This document shows positions 35,066 to 43,756 of a DNA stretch of 64,000 nucleotides, piece after piece (the first letter of the stretch is position 1; every line of letters begins with the position of its first letter). Under the pieces are notes generated by a model. The model ran no database searches, was not told where the DNA came from, and saw only the letters and a list, made by a program, of their open reading frames with translations. The translations under genes and the position numbers were made by a program. Source of the DNA: Cupriavidus sp. IDO (GTDB lineage Bacteria; Pseudomonadota; Gammaproteobacteria; Burkholderiales; Burkholderiaceae); NCBI RefSeq assembly GCF_000812465.1, contig NZ_JWMA01000007.1, positions 1 through 64,000 on the forward strand, written 5' to 3'.

Positions 35066-37234
35066 TTACTTGAGTGAGACGCTTTCGTTCAGGATACGCG
35101 GCGTCAGGAACACCAGCAGCTCGGTCCGGTTCTTGACCTTGGCGTTGCTCTTGAACAGGTAGCCCAGGACCGGAATGTCGCCCAGGAACGGCACCTTGTC
35201 GACGTCATTGGACTCGGTTTGCGTGTAGATACCGCCGATCACGACCGTGCCGCCGTTCTCCACCAGCACCTGGGTCTGCACGTGCTTGGTGTCGATGGCA
35301 AAGCCGGACGTGGTCTGGATACCGACGCTGTCCTTGTTCACGTCCACATCCAGCAGCACATTGCCTTCGGGCGTGATCTGCGGCGTCACTTCGAGCTTGA
35401 GGTTGGCCTTGCGGAACTGGACCGAGGTCGCACCGCTGGAGGTCGCGGCCTGGTACGGCAGCTCGGTGCCCTGCTCGATCAGCGCCTTGATGTTGTTGGC
35501 GGTCACCACGCGCGGGCTGGAGATGATCTTGCCCTTGCCGTCCGCCTCGAGTGCCGAGAGCTCCAGCGACAGGAACTTGGTGGCGGCACTATTGAACAGG
35601 CTTACCGCCACGTTGGCCGGGTTCGCACCATTGATTGCTGCGGCGGGCAGGCTCAGGAACGTACCGTTGTCCGGAGCAAAGCCCGGCTGCGTTGGCGGAT
35701 TGCCCGGGGTCGTGACCGGCACAGGTGACACGCTGCCATAGGTGTTGCCCAGCCGTGCGTTGTTGTACTGCCCGGCAAAGCCCAGCTTGACACCCAGGTT
35801 GCGGCTGAACGTGTCGGTGGCCTCCACGATGCGCGCCTCGATGATCACCTGGCGGACCGGGATGTCGATCTTCATCAGGAAGCTCTGCACTTCTTCGAGC
35901 TTGGTGGAGATATCGGACACGAACAGCTGGTTGGTACGGGCATCGGCAGTCAGCGAGCCGCGCTTGGACAGCATGCGGCTGGCCATGGCACCACCCGCTC
36001 CGCCGACCGCGCCCAGGCCGCCGACAGCGGCACCCGGGCCGCCTGTGGAAATGCCCAGCAGCATCTTGCGCACGTCCTCGGCGCGCTGGTAGTTCAGCTG
36101 GAACACCTGGCTGCGGATCGGCTCCAGGTCATTGATCTGCTGCTGCGATTCCAGCTCGAGCTTTTCCTTGGTCGCCAGTTCGGCCTTGGGCGCCACCCAC
36201 AGCACGTTGCCGTTGCGGCGCGAGGCGAGCCCCTTGGCATCCATCACGATCTGCAGCGCCTGGTCCCAGGGCACATCCTTCAGGCGCAGCGTCAGGTTGC
36301 CCTGCACCGTGTCGCTGGTGATGATGTTGAGATTGGTGAAATCGGCAAACACCTGCAGCAGCGAGCGGATATCGATGTTCTGGAAGTTGAGCGACAGGCG
36401 CTCGCCGCGGTAGCCCGGCCCGCTGATCAGCTTGGACGGGTCTTCCTTGATCGGGCGCACTTCCACCACGAACTGGGTATCGGTCTGGTACGAGCTGTAT
36501 TCCCAGTTGCCGCGCGGCTCGATGGTCAGGCGGGCGTTGCCGTTGGTATCGGAAGCGCGCATGCCCTGCACCGGCGTGCCGAAGTCGCTAACGTCAAAGC
36601 GGCGGCGCAGATTGTCGGGCAGCGTGGTGGCGAGGAAATCCACCACCACATTCTGGCCCTGCTGCGCGATGTTGATGCCTGATTCGCGCGAGGACAGGTC
36701 CACCACCACGCGCCCGGCGCCGTCCGCACCGCGGCGGAAGTCGACGGTGCGGATGGCGGGACGCCCGCCGATCGTCGCGGGCGCTGGTGCCGATGTGGCC
36801 GCGAAGGTCGGCGCCGCGGTCTTGGACGCGGTTGGCACGTTGTCGAGCAGGACCACGAACTGCTTCCCGCGCGTCTCGGTGCGGTAGCTCGCCGTGCGCG
36901 TCAGGTCGAGCACGACGCGGGTGCGATCGCCGATCTGCATGACGTTCGCGGCCTTGACCAGCTTGCCGGCGTAGTCATACTGCGCGCGGCCGGCGGCAAA
37001 GCCGGTATCGAAGAAATCGATGGCGATCTTGGCCGGATTCTGGGTGGTGAAGTCCGCCGGCTTCTGCGTGAGCGGCGCGTCGAGATCGACCGTGAACACG
37101 GTCTGCTCGCCCACCACGCTGGCGTCCACCGACTTCACCTTGTTGCCCTGTGCCAGCGCGGCCGGAGCGGCCAGCACCAGCGCCATCGTTGCGGCGCCCG
37201 CAAGCGCACGGTACCAGCGACCCAGAGTCCTCAT
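35066..37234 (-). CDS. pilQ: Type IV pilus secretin PilQ
   Basis: A 722-residue outer-membrane secretin through which the type IV pilus passes. After a signal peptide (ends AAPAALAQG) come two AMIN domains (about residues 30-260), a secretin/TonB short N domain (LSLNFQNIDIRSLLQVFADFTNLNI), an N1 domain, and the beta-barrel secretin domain ending in VPFLGDIPVLGYLFKSNAKVKNRTELLVFLTPRI. A Gly/Ala-rich insert (GGPGAAVGGLGAVGGAGGAMA) sits in the N-domain loop. The ATG at 37234 overlaps the pilP stop. Confidence 0.97.
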   Translation of the reverse strand: MRTLGRWYRALAGAATMALVLAAPAALAQGNKVKSVDASVVGEQTVFTVDLDAPLTQKPADFTTQNPAKIAIDFFDTGFAAGRAQYDYAGKLVKAANVMQIGDRTRVVLDLTRTASYRTETRGKQFVVLLDNVPTASKTAAPTFAATSAPAPATIGGRPAIRTVDFRRGADGAGRVVVDLSSRESGINIAQQGQNVVVDFLATTLPDNLRRRFDVSDFGTPVQGMRASDTNGNARLTIEPRGNWEYSSYQTDTQFVVEVRPIKEDPSKLISGPGYRGERLSLNFQNIDIRSLLQVFADFTNLNIITSDTVQGNLTLRLKDVPWDQALQIVMDAKGLASRRNGNVLWVAPKAELATKEKLELESQQQINDLEPIRSQVFQLNYQRAEDVRKMLLGISTGGPGAAVGGLGAVGGAGGAMASRMLSKRGSLTADARTNQLFVSDISTKLEEVQSFLMKIDIPVRQVIIEARIVEATDTFSRNLGVKLGFAGQYNNARLGNTYGSVSPVPVTTPGNPPTQPGFAPDNGTFLSLPAAAINGANPANVAVSLFNSAATKFLSLELSALEADGKGKIISSPRVVTANNIKALIEQGTELPYQAATSSGATSVQFRKANLKLEVTPQITPEGNVLLDVDVNKDSVGIQTTSGFAIDTKHVQTQVLVENGGTVVIGGIYTQTESNDVDKVPFLGDIPVLGYLFKSNAKVKNRTELLVFLTPRILNESVSLK

Positions 37235-37776
37235 GCCGACACCTCCAGCTTCAGGCTGGTCATTTTCTCTTTCCACTCGGTTACCCCTTCCCGGACCAAT
37301 TCGCGCAGCACGATCTCCTGATCGGTGATGCGGACCACCCGGCCGTAACTCTGGCCGAGATACTGACCCACCTTGACGTGGTGGATCTTGTTATCAACAC
37401 GCACAATGCCGTAGGTCTCGCCGTTCTTCTTCATCATGCCGAGCATCTTGAAGTTTTCCAGCGGATAGTCCTCCAGCGGCTCGCGGCGCCGCCCGGCTTC
37501 GGGCGATTCCGTGAGCGTCTTGTTGAGTTCGCCGATCTTGGTCTGCGCGAACGGCTCCGGCGCACTGCGGCCAGCGTAGTCGCGCGGCACGTAGGGCTTG
37601 GGTTCGGGCAGCGGCGCTGGCGGCTGCGCCTTGGCAGCGCGCGTGGCGTTCATCCACTGGCGCAGGGATTCTTCGTCGCTCGCGCCGCATGCCGCCAGCA
37701 GCATGATGGCCAGCGCCGAAACGGTCAGCGCGCGGACGCGGCCCGGCAGGATCACGGGGTTCCCGAGGCGGCTCAT
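37231..37776 (-). CDS. pilP: Type IV pilus lipoprotein PilP
   Basis: A 181-residue inner-membrane lipoprotein; the lipobox is LLAAC near residue 30. PilP links the PilMNO platform to the PilQ secretin. The folded C-terminal beta domain is recognised from DYPLENFKMLGMMKKNGETYGIVRVDNKIHHVKVGQYLG, with a Pro-rich linker before it. It is coupled by four-base overlaps to both pilO and pilQ. Confidence 0.95.
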   Translation of the reverse strand: MSRLGNPVILPGRVRALTVSALAIMLLAACGASDEESLRQWMNATRAAKAQPPAPLPEPKPYVPRDYAGRSAPEPFAQTKIGELNKTLTESPEAGRRREPLEDYPLENFKMLGMMKKNGETYGIVRVDNKIHHVKVGQYLGQSYGRVVRITDQEIVLRELVREGVTEWKEKMTSLKLEVSA

Positions 37777-38441
37777 TTGGCACCTCCGGCCGGCTTGGCG
37801 GCATTGGCGCTGGCCTTGCGTTGCGCGGCCTGCTCATCCGGGTCGAGCGCGCGGTAGGCCATGGCAACGGCCTCCATCGACAGCCCGCCCTCCTTGGTGT
37901 TGGAAAGCTGCAGGTTCTGCATCGAGACGATCCGCGACAGGGCCGCGACATCCGCGTTGAACTGGGCGACGTCGTGGTAGCGGCCGGTCACGCGCAGGTT
38001 CACCGGGATCTCGGCAAAGTACGGCTTGACCACCGCCGCCTGGGGCTTGAACAGCTCGAACTGCAGCCCGCGCGCGACGCCGGCATGGTTGACGTCGGCC
38101 AGCAGGGCGTCCATTTCGGTCTTGTTGGGCAGTTGCCGCTCGAGCTGGGCCACGCGCAACTCCACCTGCTTCTTCTGCTCGCGCAGCGCATCGAGGTTGG
38201 CCACTTGCGCCACCTTGCTCTGGTAGGCCTGTTTCAGGCTTTCCTGTTCGGCGCGCTGGCGGTCGAGCTCGTCGAACTTGCCGCTCCAGTAGAACTGCCA
38301 GCCCAGCAGCAGCACCAGCACCGCCGCCATGATGGCGAACAGCACCCGCGGCGCAGTCGGCCAGGTCTCCGGTTCGTTGAGGTTCAGCCCGCGGAACTGG
38401 CTGGTCAGATCGGCCAGCGAAATTTCAGAATTGAGCGCCAT
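37773..38441 (-). CDS. pilO: Type IV pilus alignment protein PilO
   Basis: A 222-residue bitopic protein with a cytoplasmic start, one membrane helix (VLFAIMAAVLVLLLGWQFYW), a coiled coil (about residues 60-110) and a ferredoxin-like periplasmic domain. It pairs with PilN. The ATG at 38441 is used; it starts four bases after the pilN stop. The Ala/Lys-rich tail is not conserved. Confidence 0.94.
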   Translation of the reverse strand: MALNSEISLADLTSQFRGLNLNEPETWPTAPRVLFAIMAAVLVLLLGWQFYWSGKFDELDRQRAEQESLKQAYQSKVAQVANLDALREQKKQVELRVAQLERQLPNKTEMDALLADVNHAGVARGLQFELFKPQAAVVKPYFAEIPVNLRVTGRYHDVAQFNADVAALSRIVSMQNLQLSNTKEGGLSMEAVAMAYRALDPDEQAAQRKASANAAKPAGGAK

Positions 38442-38445
38442 GGGA

Positions 38446-39081
38446 TCAGGCCTTTCCGTTTGCGGCCTGGTTCGCGCCTGCCGGGGCCGCCTTCTTGTCG
38501 GCGGGCGGCTCGGGCGGCCTGAAAGCAAAGCGCATGGAGAAATCGAAGAGCCGGCGCTGCTCGCGCAGGTTGTTGCTCATCGTCACGGCCTTGGACTCGA
38601 CCAGCTCGGCCTTGTCCAGCCACGGCACCGCGCCGATATTGCGCAGCAGCTCGGAAATGCGCTCGTTCGACTGCGCGACGCCGGAAATGGTGAAGGCTTC
38701 GCCGCTCTGCTTCAGGCTGGTCAGGTAGACGCCTTCCGGCACCTGCCGCACCAGCTCCTCCAGCAGCTGGACCGGGCGGTTGCGCTCGGTCTGCAGGCTT
38801 TCCACCGCCCTCTGGCGCTGCAGCAAGGCCTCGATATCCTTCTTCAGCGTGTTGACCTCGCGGATCTGGACGTCCAGCCTGGCGTTCTCGGCAGTCAGCA
38901 CGTGGTTCAGCGCGACGACGGATTCGATCCGGCCATCGATATAGAACCCGCCAAGCAGCACCACCAGGGCGCCGGCACCGGCCGCGCCACCCAGGATCGA
39001 ATACACCTTCCTGCGCCGGGCGGCCTTGCGCGCTTCGTGATAGGGCAGCAGGTTGACCGACGGGAGCGTGTTCGTTGACAT
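38446..39081 (-). CDS. pilN: Type IV pilus alignment protein PilN
   Basis: A 211-residue inner-membrane protein. The N-terminal SVNLLPYHEARKAARR is the segment that docks into PilM and is the best family marker. One membrane helix (residues about 27-47), a coiled coil and a periplasmic domain with GVYLTSLKQSGEAFTISGVAQSN follow. It sits 19 bases after pilM. Confidence 0.96.
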   Translation of the reverse strand: MSTNTLPSVNLLPYHEARKAARRRKVYSILGGAAGAGALVVLLGGFYIDGRIESVVALNHVLTAENARLDVQIREVNTLKKDIEALLQRQRAVESLQTERNRPVQLLEELVRQVPEGVYLTSLKQSGEAFTISGVAQSNERISELLRNIGAVPWLDKAELVESKAVTMSNNLREQRRLFDFSMRFAFRPPEPPADKKAAPAGANQAANGKA

Positions 39082-39100
39082 TCGGATTCCCCCCGGTGGG

Positions 39101-40186
39101 TTATTGCAGCCCGCGCAACGCCAGACCCGCGCTAACGATGTAGGCCGGCAGGTCGCGCTGCAGGTAGCGCTCGTTGACCTTGCCGGTCGTCATCATGTTG
39201 GCGAAAGGATTGGCCAGCGTGGTAGTGATCTGCGTCTGCTGCTGGATCGCAGCCTGCACACCAAGCAGCGAGGCATGCCCGCCCGACAGCAGGATCTCGT
39301 CGACCCGGCCCAGGCTGGAGCTGGCGATAAAGTTGCCGATCGCGCCCTGCACTTCCATGGCCAGCGCTTCCAGCGACGGCTTGAGCAGTTGCGTGCGCCA
39401 GGCTTCGGGCAGCGTGTTCTTGCGCTTCTTGATCTCGGCCTTCAGCGCATCCAGCGTGAACATGCGTGCGGCGCTCTGGGTGAGTTGGTCGCCGTAGCTG
39501 TTGAGCGGCTGCTCGTACAGTTCCTTCCAGCCCTGGTAGAAGATGGCCTTGGAGCGGCTGCCGCCGAGGTGGATCACCGCCACCACCGGCAGCGCCCGCG
39601 CGTCGGCCTCGGACATCTCCTTCGGCACGCCAAGCATCTGCACGATCGAACGCTGCACGGCGTATTCCTCGACGTCCATCACCTGCGGCTTGAGCCCAGC
39701 CATCTCGGCCGCCGTGACGCGCTCCTGCACACGATCACTGTTGGCCGCCGTGACCCGCACGCCGATACCGCCCTCGGTTTCGCTCGGACCGATCACGGCA
39801 AAGTCGAAGTTCACCGCCTGCGATGGCGGATAGAGGCGATGCGCCTCGGACTCGACCTGGGAATAGAGTTCGTCTTCGGACAGGTTGTCCGGCAGGCTGA
39901 CCGTCTGGGATTCGGTCAGCATGGATGGCACGCCCAGCACCACGTCCTTCGAGCGGATGCCGGCCTTGCCGAGCGCGCGCTTGAGCGCGATCCCGACAGC
40001 CTCGATATTGATGACGTTGCCATCGGCAACGGCGTTGCGGTCCAGCAGTTCGCTGGCACATTTCTCCAGCCGGTAGTCTCCCTTGCTGCCCCCAACGGAC
40101 AGTTCGACTACCTTGATACTGGACGACCCGATATCCACGCCGACCGTAGTCCGGCGCAGAAGCCCCGACAAAATGCCCCGTCGCAA
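39101..40186 (-). CDS. pilM: Type IV pilus actin-like protein PilM
   Basis: A 361-residue cytoplasmic ATPase of the actin/FtsA fold that binds the PilN N-terminus. TVGVDIGSSSIKVVELS is the phosphate-1 motif, and EILLSGGHASLLGVQAAI is the adenosine motif. The start is a TTG preceded by a good AGGGGG ribosome binding site; there is no nearby ATG. It is first in pilMNOPQ and diverges from the PBP1A gene. Confidence 0.95.
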   Translation of the reverse strand: MRRGILSGLLRRTTVGVDIGSSSIKVVELSVGGSKGDYRLEKCASELLDRNAVADGNVINIEAVGIALKRALGKAGIRSKDVVLGVPSMLTESQTVSLPDNLSEDELYSQVESEAHRLYPPSQAVNFDFAVIGPSETEGGIGVRVTAANSDRVQERVTAAEMAGLKPQVMDVEEYAVQRSIVQMLGVPKEMSEADARALPVVAVIHLGGSRSKAIFYQGWKELYEQPLNSYGDQLTQSAARMFTLDALKAEIKKRKNTLPEAWRTQLLKPSLEALAMEVQGAIGNFIASSSLGRVDEILLSGGHASLLGVQAAIQQQTQITTTLANPFANMMTTGKVNERYLQRDLPAYIVSAGLALRGLQ

Positions 40187-40549
40187 GGTGACCCCCTGAC
40201 ATTTGAACTCGCCCCTGGCTTGACTGCTCTAATCGGGCGAGCCTTGTTTCTTGAATGAAACCTTTGCTCTTTTATGTTGGTGGATTCTCACAAAATCCGA
40301 CACCGCTGGCAATGTGCCGGTCTGGCCATGGTTTCTTTTTCTGATGGCCCGCCCCAAAGCGTTGCCAAAACCCCACGGTCGTCGGGTTCCATTCTTTCTC
40401 GGCTTGCTGCAGGCAGGTTCGCGCTACATGTAGACATCCCGGGCATTACATCTTGTAACAGCGCGATTGCGACGCCCGGGCCACCGTGCGCCCGGTTGCC
40501 GCATTCCCGGCAGATATAATCGCGGGCACTCCTGACTAGGTATTTCCCT
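40187..40549. other. Divergent promoter region between pilM and PBP1A genes
   Basis: This 363-base gap holds no gene. The only strong element I see is TATAAT at 40515-40520 on the plus strand, 30 bases before the PBP1A ATG, with no convincing -35 at the right distance. No clear promoter could be picked for pilM. Confidence 0.5.
40515..40520 (+). promoter_or_regulatory. Candidate -10 element of the PBP1A gene
   Basis: A perfect TATAAT 30 bases before the ATG at 40550. The -35 region is GC-rich and does not match consensus, so an activator or another arrangement may be needed. Confidence 0.4.
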
Positions 40550-42925
40550 ATGGCCACAGCACAACAGAAGCCGTCCCACCCTGCACGCCGCCCGCTCTGG
40601 GCGCGACTCACGTTCTGGGCGGTGGGGCTGATCGCGGCCGGCGTCGTCGCGATGGGACTGCTGCTGGGCTACGCCTTGCTGGTGGCCGCACCGAACCTGC
40701 CCTCGCTGGATACCATCACCGACTACCGGCCGAAGATCCCCTTGCGCATCTACACCGCCGACAACGTGCTGATCGGCGAGTTTGGCGAAGAGCGCCGCAA
40801 CTTCGTGCCGATCGCCGAGATTCCGGATGTGATGAAGAAGGCCGTGCTGGCCATCGAGGACGACCGCTTCTACGAACACGGCGGCGTCGACTTCGTCGGC
40901 GTGATGCGCGCGGGCCTGGCCAACCTGCGCGGCGGCCTGTCGCAAGGCGCATCGACCATCACGATGCAGGTGGCGCGCAACTTCTTCCTGTCGAGCGAGA
41001 AGACCTACACGCGCAAGATCTACGAAATGCTGCTGGCGTACAAGATCGAGGCCAACCTGAACAAGGACCAGATCCTCGAGCTGTACATGAACCAGATCTA
41101 CCTGGGGCAGCGCGCCTACGGCTTCGACAGCGCCGCGCGCGTGTACTTCGGCAAGTCCGTGCGCGACGTGACGCCGGCCGAGGCCGCCATGCTGGCCGGC
41201 CTGCCCAAGGCGCCGTCGGCATACAACCCGGTGGTTAACCCGCGCCGGGCGAAGGTGCGCCAGGAATACATCCTGCAGCGCATGCGCGACTTGCGCTACA
41301 TCACACCCGAGCAGTACGAGCAGGCGCTGCACCAGGAGCTGAAGGTGCGCGGCGAAGGCAATGAGTTCTCCACGCACGCCGAGTACGTGGCCGAGATCGT
41401 GCGCCAGCTGATGTACGCGCAGTACCGCGAGGAGACCTACACCCGCGGCCTGACGGTCTACACCACGCTGACCAAGCCCGACCAGGATGCCGCGTACGAG
41501 TCCGTGCGCAGCGGCATCATGAACTACGAGCGCAAGCACGGCTATCGCGGCCCCGAGGCGTTCATCGACCTGCCCTCCGACGCCGCCGAGCGCGAACAGG
41601 CCATCGACGATGCGCTGCTGGAGCATCCGGGCAGCGACGACCTGCGTTCCGCCGTGGTGACCAGTGTGTCGCCGCGCCAGGTGAAGGCCACGCTCCTGTC
41701 CGGCGAAGTGGCGACGATCGAAGGCCAGGCGCTGCGCTTCATTGCACCGTCGCTGTCGGGCAATGCCCAGCCCAAGACGAAGATCCGCCCGGGCGCGATC
41801 ATCCGCGTGACGCAGGATGACAAGGGCGCCTGGACGGTCACCCAGCTGCCCGAGGTCTCGGCGGCGTTCGTGTCGATCAATCCGCAGGACGGCGAGATCC
41901 GCTCGATGGTCGGCGGCTTCGACTTCAACCGCAACAAGTTCAACCACGTGACGCAGGCGTGGCGCCAGCCGGGTTCCAGCTTCAAGCCATTCATCTATTC
42001 GGCGGCGCTGGAGAAAGGCTTCTCGCCGGCCACCGTGATCAACGACGCGCCGCTGACGATCGGCCCGGACACCGGCGGCCAGGTCTGGGAGCCGAAGAAC
42101 TATGACGGCAAGTTCGAAGGCCCGATGACCATGCGCCGCGCGCTGGCCAAGTCCAAGAACCTGGTCTCGGTGCGCATCCTGCGAGCGATCGGCACCCAGT
42201 ACGCACAGGACTACATCACCCGCTTCGGCTTCGAGGCCGACAAGCACCCCGCCTACCTGCCAATGGCGCTCGGTTCGGGCAGCGTTACGCCGCTGCAGAT
42301 GGCCGGCGCCTACTCGGTGTTCGCCAACGGCGGCTACCGCGTCAATCCGTACCTGATCCAGAAGGTAGTGGATGCGCGCGGCAAGGTGATCTCGGAAACG
42401 CAGCCGCAACGCGCCGGCACCGATGCCGTGCGGGTCCTCGATGCCCGCACCGCCTTTATCGCCGACAGCATGCTGCGCGAAGTGGTGCGCTCCGGCACGG
42501 CCAACCCCGCCAAACAGCGCCTGGGCCGCAACGACCTGGCTGGCAAGACCGGCACGACCAACGATGCGGTCGATGCCTGGTTTGCCGGCTACACGCCCAA
42601 CCTGGTCGCCATCGCATGGATGGGCTACGACCAGCCCAAGAGCCTTGGCGTGCGCGAAACCGGTGGCGGTCTGGCCCTGCCGATCTGGGTCGGCTACATG
42701 GGCAAGATGCTCAAGGGCGTGCCGGAAATCCCCGAGCGTCCGGCGCCCGAAGGCGTGCTGATGGTGGGCGGCGACTGGACCTTCGAAGAGAACGCCAGCG
42801 GCGCCGGCGTGGCTTCGGTCGGCCTGGGCGATCCGTGGCCGGGCAAGCCGGAGGAAAGCTCGCGGCCGCCGGCCGATGTCGAAGCGGAGAAGAAGAAGAT
42901 CCTGGAAATGTTTGGCGGCGCGTGA
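40550..42925 (+). CDS. mrcA: Penicillin-binding protein 1A
   Basis: A 791-residue class A bifunctional peptidoglycan synthase. One N-terminal membrane helix (residues about 18-43) is followed by the glycosyltransferase domain with catalytic Glu in AIEDDRFYEHGGVD, then the PBP1A OB insert (PQTKIRPGAIIRV-like region near residue 410), and the transpeptidase with PGSSFKPF, AKSKN and KTGTTND motifs. It is typical of PBP1A (ponA/mrcA) and is often found divergent from pilM, as here. A 17-bp tandem duplication spans its stop codon. Confidence 0.97.
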   Translation: MATAQQKPSHPARRPLWARLTFWAVGLIAAGVVAMGLLLGYALLVAAPNLPSLDTITDYRPKIPLRIYTADNVLIGEFGEERRNFVPIAEIPDVMKKAVLAIEDDRFYEHGGVDFVGVMRAGLANLRGGLSQGASTITMQVARNFFLSSEKTYTRKIYEMLLAYKIEANLNKDQILELYMNQIYLGQRAYGFDSAARVYFGKSVRDVTPAEAAMLAGLPKAPSAYNPVVNPRRAKVRQEYILQRMRDLRYITPEQYEQALHQELKVRGEGNEFSTHAEYVAEIVRQLMYAQYREETYTRGLTVYTTLTKPDQDAAYESVRSGIMNYERKHGYRGPEAFIDLPSDAAEREQAIDDALLEHPGSDDLRSAVVTSVSPRQVKATLLSGEVATIEGQALRFIAPSLSGNAQPKTKIRPGAIIRVTQDDKGAWTVTQLPEVSAAFVSINPQDGEIRSMVGGFDFNRNKFNHVTQAWRQPGSSFKPFIYSAALEKGFSPATVINDAPLTIGPDTGGQVWEPKNYDGKFEGPMTMRRALAKSKNLVSVRILRAIGTQYAQDYITRFGFEADKHPAYLPMALGSGSVTPLQMAGAYSVFANGGYRVNPYLIQKVVDARGKVISETQPQRAGTDAVRVLDARTAFIADSMLREVVRSGTANPAKQRLGRNDLAGKTGTTNDAVDAWFAGYTPNLVAIAWMGYDQPKSLGVRETGGGLALPIWVGYMGKMLKGVPEIPERPAPEGVLMVGGDWTFEENASGAGVASVGLGDPWPGKPEESSRPPADVEAEKKKILEMFGGA

Positions 42926-42943
42926 GGTTTGGCGGCGCGTGAG
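42910..42943. repeat. 17-bp tandem duplication across the PBP1A stop codon
   Basis: GTTTGGCGGCGCGTGAG occurs twice in direct succession (42910-42926 and 42927-42943). The first copy contains the TGA stop of the PBP1A gene; the second is untranslated. Confidence 0.95.
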
Positions 42944-42960
42944 CGCTTCCAACGCTGACA

Positions 42961-42989
42961 AAAAAGCCGGCCGCCATGGCCGGCTTTTT
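42961..42989. terminator. Bidirectional terminator between PBP1A and cyaY genes
   Basis: A perfect 12-bp stem (42961-42972 with 42978-42989) starts with five A's and ends in five T's, with loop GCCAT. It can stop both converging transcripts. Confidence 0.9.
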
Positions 42990-43018
42990 GTTGCCCTGGC
43001 GGTTGCCCGCCCCGGCGT

Positions 43019-43354
43019 TCAGCCCAGCTTGAGCGTTACGCCCGCCTGCTGGCTCACGTAGCCGGAGAGTGCCGCATACAGCTCGTAGCCACTGCGGGTA
43101 TCCAGCCAGCGCTCGCCGTCGCGGCGGAAATGGAAGCCGCCCGAGCGGGCCGCCACCCACAGTTCCTGCATCGGCGCCTGGCTGTTGATGATGATCTTGG
43201 AGCCGTCCTCGAACTCCAGTTCCATCACATTGCCGGTGCGGCTGATTTCGATGTCGGCGTCGGCCGCGTCGGCAGCGGCTTCCACGGCGCCTTCAATGCG
43301 GTCCAGCTCCTGGCCGGCCAGGGCCAGGAACTCGCTTTCACTCAAGGGGGGCAT
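43019..43354 (-). CDS. cyaY: Frataxin-like iron-sulfur assembly protein CyaY
   Basis: A 111-residue frataxin homologue that modulates iron delivery and cysteine desulfurase activity in Fe-S assembly. SESEFLALAGQELDRIEGAVEAAAD is the acidic helix 1, and GNVMELEFEDGSKIIINSQAPMQELWVAARSGGFHF covers the beta sheet. The ATG at 43354 has GGAG upstream. It diverges from lptM with 169 bases between starts. Confidence 0.96.
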   Translation of the reverse strand: MPPLSESEFLALAGQELDRIEGAVEAAADAADADIEISRTGNVMELEFEDGSKIIINSQAPMQELWVAARSGGFHFRRDGERWLDTRSGYELYAALSGYVSQQAGVTLKLG

Positions 43355-43523
43355 GCTAAACTCCAAGACCGCCGGCGCCGTAGCCGTCCCGGACTGGGCA
43401 GCCATGGCGCGGCCGGCGTTTTGTTAAGAATTTCCGGATCCTCTGTCGCTGTGCCCCAAAGCCCGCACGGGTGGCGGCAAGCGACGTTCCAACTGCCTTT
43501 CCAACAGCTTTAAGGACAACCCG

Positions 43524-43754
43524 ATGCTACGTCGTGTTGCGATTGTATCGGCGTTTGCCGCCAGCCTTGCGATGCCCCTGCTGGGCGGATGCGGCATTCG
43601 CGGGCCGCTGACCATGCCCAAGCGCCCGCCCGAGCCGACCGCTCCCGCGGTGCCCGATCCCGGCCTCGGCCGGCCCGATGCCGCCCCGGCACCGGCTGCG
43701 CCGCCCGCATCGGACACGGCGCCAGCCCCGTCCGCCGCCCCCACCACCAAGTAA
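43524..43754 (+). CDS. lptM: Small lipoprotein LptM (YifL family)
   Basis: A 76-residue lipoprotein. The signal peptide ends at lipobox LLGGC (about residue 23), followed by GIRGPLTMPKRP, which fits the CG[IL][KR]GPLY-P pattern of LptM/YifL, a factor that helps oxidative maturation of the LptD translocon. The rest is Pro/Ala-rich. It is two bases upstream of lysA, and the cyaY-lptM-lysA/dapF neighbourhood is shared with E. coli, supporting the call. Confidence 0.85.
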   Translation: MLRRVAIVSAFAASLAMPLLGGCGIRGPLTMPKRPPEPTAPAVPDPGLGRPDAAPAPAAPPASDTAPAPSAAPTTK

Positions 43755-43756
43755 CC

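Noticed and set aside
40424..42961. An 845-codon minus-strand frame opposite the PBP1A gene
   Set aside because: It is a shadow frame. PBP1A on the plus strand has all catalytic motifs, and the antisense product matches nothing recognisable.
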